Positions 7,057 through 13,184 of a stretch of DNA of 23,892 nucleotides are shown one piece after another (positions within the stretch are counted from its first letter, which is position 1; every line of letters starts with the position of its first letter). Under the pieces are notes generated by a model. That model was not told the origin of the DNA, ran no database searches, and saw only the letters and a program-made list of their open reading frames with translations. Both the position numbers and the translations under genes were made by a program. Source of the stretch: Bacteroidaceae bacterium (GTDB taxonomy: Bacteria > Bacteroidota > Bacteroidia > Bacteroidales > Bacteroidaceae); the NCBI GenBank assembly GCA_030843315.1, contig JAUUPT010000059.1, forward strand, positions 1-23,892, given 5' to 3'.

Positions 7057-7824
7057 TTATTTTGATTTAGCGTTAATAATCAATTTCTCCAAAAATCTGA
7101 TTTGGTCTGCAAAGTAAGCATTTTTTTTTGGATAATTCAAACTTAATTTTTTAATAATTTCAAGTGCCTTGTCATATCGGTGCTGTTTTATATAAATTTT
7201 AGCCAAAGTCTCAGTAAAACAGCTGTCATCCATCTCTTCTTCGGAGGAAGATTCCGGAGGATCGAGAGGCAGTTCCTGAACTTTGGGCGGAAGTGTATCC
7301 GCCGTTTCGCTCTTGCGGATAAATCCGTCTATCAATTCATGTCCGCGCAGTTTGGGTACTTCCGCCTCACCGGTACTTGTTTCGTCGGCTTCGGATGTCT
7401 CGGTGCCTTCGTCTTGTTTCATCAGATAGGCGGTGTAGTCCATCGCATAGTCCAACTCGTTGTTTTGCAAATGCTCTTCGGGCACGGAGGACAGGAAAGC
7501 GTCAATCAGCGAAAGGGTGCGGTCTACGCTCGGCTCTTCTTCCAGGTCTTTGGAAGAGAGCAAGGACGACTTCCGGGATTTCAGTGCGTAGCGGTCGCCT
7601 TCTATGAGATAGAACAGCGTACGTCGGTCGGCCACATACAGCACTGCCTTGCGCAACTCGGCGCCAAAGTTGATGTCGTGCAGCAGATAGAGATTCTTCA
7701 GATAAAGCAGGCGGAGCGACTGGAAATAGGGATAGCGAGCCACCAGCGTGCGGAGCTCGTACAAAGAATCCCTGTTCAGCGTCTCGGGATGCTGAATCCA
7801 TTGTTGCAAGTGTGCCGAAGTCAT
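7057..7824 (-). CDS. TPR-like hypothetical protein
   Basis: This 255-residue soluble protein has no signal peptide. It is alpha-helical throughout; the N-terminal part (LQQWIQHPETLNRDSLYELRTLVARYPYF) reads like a helical repeat, and the C-terminal part (about 205-250, SCFTETLAKIYIKQHRYDKALEIIKKLSLNYP) is a recognisable tetratricopeptide unit. A charged, acidic linker lies between about 140 and 200. I recognise it as a conserved Bacteroidales gene beside secG, but no function is established. Spacing is four bases on both sides (lptE upstream, secG downstream), so it is firmly within the operon and may serve envelope or secretion biogenesis. Confidence 0.75.
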   Translation of the reverse strand: MTSAHLQQWIQHPETLNRDSLYELRTLVARYPYFQSLRLLYLKNLYLLHDINFGAELRKAVLYVADRRTLFYLIEGDRYALKSRKSSLLSSKDLEEEPSVDRTLSLIDAFLSSVPEEHLQNNELDYAMDYTAYLMKQDEGTETSEADETSTGEAEVPKLRGHELIDGFIRKSETADTLPPKVQELPLDPPESSSEEEMDDSCFTETLAKIYIKQHRYDKALEIIKKLSLNYPKKNAYFADQIRFLEKLIINAKSK

Positions 7825-7828
7825 GATC

Positions 7829-8353
7829 TTACCAGTTAGCTACGGTTGCGTTAAATATCTGTTCTGCAATATCTTTCACCATCAGGGTTATCAGCTGGTC
7901 CTGCACCTCGGTCAGCAATTGCGAGGAGTCGTACGTCTGGAAAGCCGAGAACTGCTGCTCAAAGTCTTCCTCGTGGTTCGTATTGTTGACGTAGCGCACA
8001 TTGACCGTCAGTGTCACCTTCACCTTCGAAGAATAACCGCTGGCATCTACCGATTCATTATATTGGTTATAGCCGGTTATCTCACCGTCTATTTCAAGGT
8101 CTCCGTTCGAGTTCACCAGGTTCAGACGTGTCTGCTGTATGAACATATCCTTCAACTTCTGGTTGAATTCCGTTGCCAGCGGTGCATATACATACTCCGC
8201 CCGGTTCTGGAAGTCGGCAATAGAAATCGTTTTCACTTTGGTATAATCGATGGAGCTAATCGGAGCAAGCCCCATAGAGATGCGGCAGGAATATACCACA
8301 AGTGCCAGTATTGCCAAGGCAGTAACCGGTACTATCTTTTTAATCCAATCCAT
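7829..8353 (-). CDS. lptE: LptE family LPS-assembly lipoprotein
   Basis: This 174-residue lipoprotein is of the Bacteroidetes LptE type. LptE plugs the LptD barrel and helps place lipopolysaccharide in the outer membrane. The N-terminus MDWIKKIVPVTALAILALVVYSC contains a lipobox ending at Cys23. The body has the LptE/LptB-like pattern of a beta-sandwich with two helices: KTISIADFQN, then LKDMFIQQTRLNLVNSNGDLEIDGEITGY and KVKVTLTVNVRYVN. Its 5' end overlaps the sigma-54 regulator gene by 14 bases and the TPR-like gene starts four bases after its stop. The lptC gene is in the other large minus-strand operon of this window. Confidence 0.88.
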   Translation of the reverse strand: MDWIKKIVPVTALAILALVVYSCRISMGLAPISSIDYTKVKTISIADFQNRAEYVYAPLATEFNQKLKDMFIQQTRLNLVNSNGDLEIDGEITGYNQYNESVDASGYSSKVKVTLTVNVRYVNNTNHEEDFEQQFSAFQTYDSSQLLTEVQDQLITLMVKDIAEQIFNATVANW

Positions 8354-9590
8354 ATTCTTTTATCTTTCTGTATAAGGTGCGCTCGGAAATGTTCAAGTCC
8401 TGCGCTGCACTTTTACGCTTGCCGTGATGTCTCTCAAGCGCTTTGCGTATCATTTCTTTCTCTACTTCGTCCAATGAGAGTGATTCTTCCACATACTCTT
8501 CCGTCTCCTGGAAGTCATCGTCCATTTGCGGAGCGGGCTTTATCGAAGGATGTATGATGGTGGGTACACCCGATGTCACCGGAGGAACCACTGCCGGAGG
8601 AGTCGGCGTATAATAAGCAGCTGCGGCAACCGCAGGGTTGCCCGTGACAGCTCGTTCAGTCATAATCTCATGCACCAGTTTCTTCAGTTCCGTGACGTCC
8701 TGGCGCATATCGAACAGCACTTGATAGAGAATTTCCCTTTCGCTCTCGAAACCCTTGTGCTCTTTCACGCCGAATAGGGCAGGGAGGCGTTGTGCGTTAT
8801 TCTGCTCCGGCAGATATCCTTTCAAGATGGCTGAACTGATGTCGCGGTTCGTCTCGATAATCGAGATTTGCTCGGTGATATTCTTCAACTGGCGTACGTT
8901 GCCCGGCCACGAATACGACAGCAACATCTGCTTGGCGTCTTCCGTCAATTGGATGGCGGGCATACGGTATTTCTCGGCAAAGTCCGAGGCAAACTTGCGG
9001 AACAGCAGCACCACGTCCTCACCACGCTCGCGCAAAGGCGGCACTTGGATGGGGACAGTGTTGAGGCGGTAATACAAGTCTTCGCGAAAACGACCGTCGG
9101 CAATGGCTTGTGCCAGGTTCACGTTGGTGGCGGCTACGATGCGTACATCCGTTTTTTCCACTTTGGAAGAGCCTACTTTTATGAACTCGCCGGTTTCCAG
9201 CACACGGAGCAAGCGCGCCTGGGTGGGTAGAGGTAGTTCGCCTACCTCGTCCAGGAATATCGTTCCGCCGTTGGCTTCGCCGAAGTAACCTTTCCGTTCG
9301 CCGATGGCTCCCGTGAAGGCACCTTTCTCATGACCGAACAACTCCGAGTCGATGGTTCCTTCGGGGATGGCGCCGCAATTCACGGCAATGTACTGTCCAT
9401 GCTTGCGCCGGCTGTATTGGTGGATGATTTGCGGGAAACTCTCTTTTCCCACACCGCTCTCTCCGGTTATCAGCACAGACAAGTCGGTGGGGGCTACCTG
9501 AATAGCGATATCAATAGCCCGCATCAACGTCTCATTGTTGCCAATGATGCCAAAACGTAGTTTTACTTGTTGTATTTCCGCTTTCGTCAT
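8340..9590 (-). CDS. Sigma-54-dependent transcriptional activator lacking a receiver domain
   Basis: This 416-residue bacterial enhancer-binding protein begins almost directly with the AAA+ domain. Walker A is GESGVGKES (43-51), the sigma-54-contacting loop is GAFTGA (90-95), and Walker B is GGTIFLDE (108-115). Arginine-containing segments RFREDLYYRLN and PLRERGEDV follow. The C-terminal Fis-type helix-turn-helix (about 373-416, RKSAAQDLNISERTLYRKIKEYGL) binds DNA. There is no N-terminal receiver, GAF or PAS domain, so the activity signal is not evident. A Pro-rich linker spans about 305-345. It starts one base after the pdxA stop and overlaps lptE by 14 bases. Its targets are not visible in the window. 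Confidence 0.93.
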   Translation of the reverse strand: MTKAEIQQVKLRFGIIGNNETLMRAIDIAIQVAPTDLSVLITGESGVGKESFPQIIHQYSRRKHGQYIAVNCGAIPEGTIDSELFGHEKGAFTGAIGERKGYFGEANGGTIFLDEVGELPLPTQARLLRVLETGEFIKVGSSKVEKTDVRIVAATNVNLAQAIADGRFREDLYYRLNTVPIQVPPLRERGEDVVLLFRKFASDFAEKYRMPAIQLTEDAKQMLLSYSWPGNVRQLKNITEQISIIETNRDISSAILKGYLPEQNNAQRLPALFGVKEHKGFESEREILYQVLFDMRQDVTELKKLVHEIMTERAVTGNPAVAAAAYYTPTPPAVVPPVTSGVPTIIHPSIKPAPQMDDDFQETEEYVEESLSLDEVEKEMIRKALERHHGKRKSAAQDLNISERTLYRKIKEYGLD

Positions 9591-9591
9591 T

Positions 9592-10689
9592 CTACAAATC
9601 TTCTTCTACACTATCAAGTTTCAGCTTGTCGCTGTCGTCGCGCTTTTCATAATATTGCTTGCGCAGCGGGTTGGCATGCGCCTCCTTTTCGCGCTGGCGA
9701 TTGCGGAACACGTCTATCGCCACATATACAGCCTGGCGGAAAGAATCTTCCGATGCCAGACCTTTGCCTGCGATGTCGTATGCCGTGCCGTGGGCGGGCG
9801 AAGTGCGCACTACCGGCAGTCCGGCGGTATAATTCACCCCTTCGTCCATGGCAAGTGCCTTGAACGGAGCCAGTCCCTGGTCATGGTACATCGCCAATAT
9901 GCCGTCGAAGTGGGCAAAGTTGCCCGAACCCATAAACCCGTCTGCCGGATAGGGACCGTAGCAAAGCATACCTTTATCTGCCATCTCCTTGATGGCGGGA
10001 GCGATAATCTCCTGTTCTTCTGTTCCCAGCAGGCCCTCGTCTCCCGCATGCGGGTTCAGTGAAAGCACTGCGATGCGCGGTGCATCGATGCCGAAGTCCT
10101 GCTTCAGGGAGTGATTGAAAATGGTCAGCTTTTCCTGAATCAACTCTTTGGTAATGGCGGGCGCTATCTGGCTCACGGGGATGTGTCCCGTCACGAGCGC
10201 CACCCGAAGGTCATCTTTCATCAGAATCATGAGCGCTTTCGCTCCATTGCCCAGTCTCTGTTCGATGTACTCCGTATGTCCGGGGAAAGAGAACTCTTCC
10301 GACTGGATGGTGTGCTTGTTGATGGGAGCCGTAACAATGACGTCTATCAAGCCTTCCTTGTATTCCTCAATCGCTTTCTCCAATGCGCCGAGCGCGGCTT
10401 TACCCGCTTCGGCGTCGGCTTTGGAGAATTCCACCTTCACTTCGTCATCCGTGCAATTCACTACGCTCAGGCGGTTGCTGGCTGCTTCCGATGCCGAATT
10501 AACGATACTGAAGTTAGTCGGTAAATCCAGGGACTTACGATGATAGGCTGCCACTTTGGGCGAACCGTAGATGATAGGTGTGCACAGTTCCAACATGGTT
10601 GGCTCTGCAAAGGTTTTCAGAATCACTTCATAACCCACACCGTTAATGTCGCCTTGTGTAATGCCGACCCTTATTTTGTTGTCTTCCAT
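9592..10689 (-). CDS. pdxA: 4-hydroxythreonine-4-phosphate dehydrogenase PdxA
   Basis: PdxA oxidises 4-phosphohydroxy-L-threonine with NAD in the deoxyxylulose-dependent route to pyridoxal 5'-phosphate; it is a cytosolic homodimer. The 365-residue length is slightly above the roughly 330 usual, due to a charged C-terminal tail. Family motifs are clear: GITQGDINGVGYEVI at the N-terminus, TAPINKHTI and FPGHTEYI, then LNPHAGDEG and AMYHDQGLAPFK, which carry the metal-binding histidines. The final NYTAGLPVVRTSPAHGTAYDIAGKG is also typical, although no run is quoted beyond its key residues here. It follows the DUF4837 gene by six bases and precedes the sigma-54 activator by one. Confidence 0.96.
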   Translation of the reverse strand: MEDNKIRVGITQGDINGVGYEVILKTFAEPTMLELCTPIIYGSPKVAAYHRKSLDLPTNFSIVNSASEAASNRLSVVNCTDDEVKVEFSKADAEAGKAALGALEKAIEEYKEGLIDVIVTAPINKHTIQSEEFSFPGHTEYIEQRLGNGAKALMILMKDDLRVALVTGHIPVSQIAPAITKELIQEKLTIFNHSLKQDFGIDAPRIAVLSLNPHAGDEGLLGTEEQEIIAPAIKEMADKGMLCYGPYPADGFMGSGNFAHFDGILAMYHDQGLAPFKALAMDEGVNYTAGLPVVRTSPAHGTAYDIAGKGLASEDSFRQAVYVAIDVFRNRQREKEAHANPLRKQYYEKRDDSDKLKLDSVEEDL

Positions 10690-10695
10690 TTTCTG

Positions 10696-11751
10696 TTACT
10701 TGTTATTAGTAGTATCTTTAGAGGTTACGCCTACCGGTATTTCCGCACCTTCCTGCTTGCTGCCGGGCAACTTCAGGGTATAGAGCGAAGCTTCCATCTG
10801 GCGAACCAAATTACGTTTCATTTTATCCGGTGAATAAACAAAGATTTCCGATACGATAATGCGCTGGTTGGGCTTGTCCAGGCGGACGTGCGATACAAAC
10901 GGGCCACCCATGAAGTCGCCCTTGATGCGCCACAGGCCGCGGGCCTCCAAAGCATAGTCGCCTTGCACGCTGATGGGGCGCACATCGGTCATCAGGGAGT
11001 CCGTCATCATGTACATGCCTTCCTGGGCTCCGGGGATGTTGGCTTTCATCACGGAGTCGCGCTTGTGCACGAAGTATTCTTTGGTAAATGTGTCCTTATC
11101 GGTATAAGGGTAAGAGTAGATCACGAAGTTCTGGTCGCCGGTAGCTGTATTCGTTCCTGTCCAGAAGAAGTTTTCTCCCTCCTTGGTCGAACTCAATTCG
11201 CCCGGTACCCATACGTCACAGTCGAACATGCTCTTCACCTTTGTGGCTACATAGTCGCTATGCTTGTCTTTCAGTACGGAGATCTGGCGGTTCATTTCGG
11301 CATGGGTGAAGAAGTCGATGATGACCTGCTTGTTCTCTTCCACAAACTTCTCGAACGATTCTTCGTCCGGTGCCTGAATGGTCAGGATAGATTGCGGAGC
11401 AGCATATACATCCCTTGCATACTTGAACTTGGGCTGCGTATAAAGATCTTTGTTTACATCCACAATAATGATGTTGCGAATCAACTTCAAGGTGGAGTCG
11501 TAGTTAGCGGGAGCAGTGTACATAATGCGGAACGAACGCTCGGACTGCGGCAGTCCCGGTACATCAGAGTCGAGCACATCGAAGAGTGCTCTGCCGGCAG
11601 GGCGTTCCCAAAGTCCGGGATTGACCACTACCAGAATTTCATACGCACGACCGCTGGAGGTCGGAGTAAACACACCCTTATTGCCGCCACTGCACGCAGC
11701 AAAGAGCGTCAGTACAAGGGCCATACTTAAATAAAACAGGTGCTTTCTCAT
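10696..11751 (-). CDS. DUF4837 family lipoprotein
   Basis: This 351-residue member of DUF4837 is a Bacteroidetes family without known function. MRKHLFYLSMALVLTLFAAC is a lipoprotein signal with Cys20 in the lipobox FAAC. The mature part begins with GRAYEILVVVNPGLWERPAG, and has the family's IMYTAPANYDSTLKLIRN segment and a C-terminal region with RGLWRIKGDFMGGPFVSHVR. The frame is open to a GTG at 11775 and an ATG at 11763, but a TAGCTTTG -7 box covers 11775-11782, which would place the transcript start near 11768. The ATG at 11751 is best. It is the first gene of the pdxA-secG operon. Confidence 0.87.
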   Translation of the reverse strand: MRKHLFYLSMALVLTLFAACSGGNKGVFTPTSSGRAYEILVVVNPGLWERPAGRALFDVLDSDVPGLPQSERSFRIMYTAPANYDSTLKLIRNIIIVDVNKDLYTQPKFKYARDVYAAPQSILTIQAPDEESFEKFVEENKQVIIDFFTHAEMNRQISVLKDKHSDYVATKVKSMFDCDVWVPGELSSTKEGENFFWTGTNTATGDQNFVIYSYPYTDKDTFTKEYFVHKRDSVMKANIPGAQEGMYMMTDSLMTDVRPISVQGDYALEARGLWRIKGDFMGGPFVSHVRLDKPNQRIIVSEIFVYSPDKMKRNLVRQMEASLYTLKLPGSKQEGAEIPVGVTSKDTTNNK

Positions 11752-11774
11752 ATCTCTATACATTTTAGTTTTCA

Positions 11775-11782
11775 CAAAGCTA
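11775..11782 (-). promoter_or_regulatory. -7 box for the DUF4837-pdxA-secG operon
   Basis: TAGCTTTG on the minus strand matches TAnnTTTG and lies 24 bases before the chosen DUF4837 start codon. No clear -33 element is seen. It sits in the only gap upstream of this six-gene run. Confidence 0.5.
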
Positions 11783-11821
11783 CGAAGAATGCGTAATATC
11801 CTCCCTACCTAAGTTAATAAT

Positions 11822-12862
11822 TTATATTAATTCTTCTTTATTCTCCTCTTGCCTGGCAGTGGAGAGCATGCCGCAAGCGGCAAATATATCCTCGCCACGG
11901 GACGACCGTATGGTGGTAAACAATCCGTGCGAAGTAAGATAATCCCGTAGAGTCGTCATCGTTTCCATATCGGCGCCTTCCAGGTCTACTCCCGGTATGG
12001 CATGGAAGCGAATCAGATTTATCCGGCAATCTACGCCGCGCAGCAACTTCAAGAGTTCCTTTGCGTAGAGCAGCGAATCGTTCACTCCTTTGAAAACAAT
12101 ATATTCGAAGGATAGTCTGCGCTGTTTGCTAAAATCATAGTTTCTTAACAGTTCTACGATTTCGGTGATGGAGAATGCCTTCTCTGCCGGCATCAGTTCC
12201 CGGCGCTGCAACGGCACCGGCGAATGGAGGCTGATGGCAAGATGGCAATCGGACTCTTCGATAAAGCGCTGCAATCCTTTCCGCAATCCTACGGAAGACA
12301 GGGTGATGCGCTTGGGGCTCCAGCCGTAGCCGTATGCGGCGGTCATTACTTCCAGGGCTTTCAGCACTTCGTCCAGGTTGTCGAGCGGCTCGCCCATACC
12401 CATCATCACCACATTGGTCAACTTGTCCCGCTCGGGCAGGGAGTTGATCTGGTTGATTATCTGGTTGGCTGTCAGGTTTGCCGTAAAGCCTTGCTTGCCG
12501 GTCATGCAGAACTTGCAGTTCATTTTGCATCCCACCTGGGACGATACACAGAGTGTGGCGCGGTCGTCATCGGGGATGTAGACTGCTTCTACAAAATGAG
12601 ATTCGCCTGCCCGGTACAGGTATTTCACCGTACCGTCTACCGAACGCATTTCGTCAACCGGAGCCTCGGTGCCTACCTCATATATGTCTTTCAGCAACTC
12701 CCGGTGCTTCGCCGATATGTTTGTCATATCGTCAATGGAAGTCACTTTCTTGTCATACAGCCATGAAGCTATCTGCTTGGCGGCGAATCCGGGCATGCCC
12801 AGGTTCTTCACCACTGCTTGCAACTCAGAGAGCGTCAGGCCTAAGAGGGGTTGTTTCTGCAT
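11822..12862 (-). CDS. rlmN: Dual-specificity 23S rRNA/tRNA adenine-C2 methyltransferase RlmN
   Basis: RlmN is a radical-SAM enzyme that methylates C2 of A2503 in 23S rRNA and A37 in a subset of tRNAs. The cluster-binding cysteines are in GCKMNCKFCM (Cys112, Cys116, Cys119), followed by MGMGEPLDN (SAM binding). The C-terminal catalytic cysteine is in AACGML (Cys330). The length of 346 matches the family. The start MQKQPLLGLTLSELQ at 12862 is the family's usual opening. The frame continues to 12922, but the extra 20 residues are only a translation of the upstream repeat array (note MKQIF...MKQIL) and are rejected. The gene has its own promoter box at 13066-13073 and a repeat-bearing leader of about 200 nt. 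Confidence 0.95.
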   Translation of the reverse strand: MQKQPLLGLTLSELQAVVKNLGMPGFAAKQIASWLYDKKVTSIDDMTNISAKHRELLKDIYEVGTEAPVDEMRSVDGTVKYLYRAGESHFVEAVYIPDDDRATLCVSSQVGCKMNCKFCMTGKQGFTANLTANQIINQINSLPERDKLTNVVMMGMGEPLDNLDEVLKALEVMTAAYGYGWSPKRITLSSVGLRKGLQRFIEESDCHLAISLHSPVPLQRRELMPAEKAFSITEIVELLRNYDFSKQRRLSFEYIVFKGVNDSLLYAKELLKLLRGVDCRINLIRFHAIPGVDLEGADMETMTTLRDYLTSHGLFTTIRSSRGEDIFAACGMLSTARQEENKEELI

Positions 12863-12894
12863 ATTGTTACCGTTTATATTAAGAGGTAATATCT

Positions 12895-13047
12895 GTTTCA
12901 TACGGAGAAATATTTGTTTCATCGCACGAAACTCTCAGTTTCATTGCTTGGAACTTCCGGTTTCATTAAATGAAACTCCCAGTTTCATGCCTTGAAACTC
13001 TTGGTTCCAACGCTTGAAACTTTTGGTTTCTGCACATGAAACACAAA
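12895..13047. repeat. Seven-unit, 22-bp-period palindromic repeat array (array 2) in the rlmN leader
   Basis: Units begin at 12895, 12916, 12938, 12960, 12982, 13004 and 13026, giving one step of 21 and five of 22. The pattern is GTTT, nine bases, AAAC, five bases; in most units the nine are CATnnnnTG, so each unit is a dyad GTTTCA...TGAAAC. Unit 1 (GTTT...AAAT) and unit 6 (GTTCC) are degenerate. Neighbouring units also pair across the five-base spacer (GAAAC/GTTTC). The array lies between the rlmN promoter box and its start codon, so it should be transcribed as a chain of small alternative hairpins. Confidence 0.9.
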
Positions 13048-13065
13048 CTTTCCTTATATTAAATG

Positions 13066-13096
13066 CAAAGGTAGGAATAAAGTTGCACAACGGCAA
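13066..13096 (-). promoter_or_regulatory. Promoter of rlmN
   Basis: On the minus strand TACCTTTG (13073-13066) is an exact TAnnTTTG -7 box. A TTG at 13096-13094, 20 bases upstream, can serve as the -33 element. Transcription would start near 13059, giving a leader of about 200 nt that contains array 2. Confidence 0.6.
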
Positions 13097-13130
13097 CGGG
13101 ACGAACAGAAAATGAAATGTATGGATAACG

Positions 13131-13163
13131 AAAAAGAGCCGCCCGGCAATCCGGACGGCTCTT
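13131..13163 (-). terminator. Intrinsic terminator after the PPIase gene
   Basis: A 13-bp stem with one mismatch, AAGAGCCGnCCGG/CCGGnCGGCTCTT, has a four-base loop (13147-13150). On the minus strand it is followed by TTTTTCG. It is 22 bases beyond the PPIase stop and separates that operon from the rlmN promoter. Confidence 0.88.
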
Positions 13164-13184
13164 CTGATATCTGTATATCTGTTC

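Noticed and set aside
12895..13047. CRISPR array
   Set aside because: The conserved parts are two 4-base tetrads within a 22-bp period, with no repeat of 24 bases or more, no unique 30-base spacers, and no cas genes.
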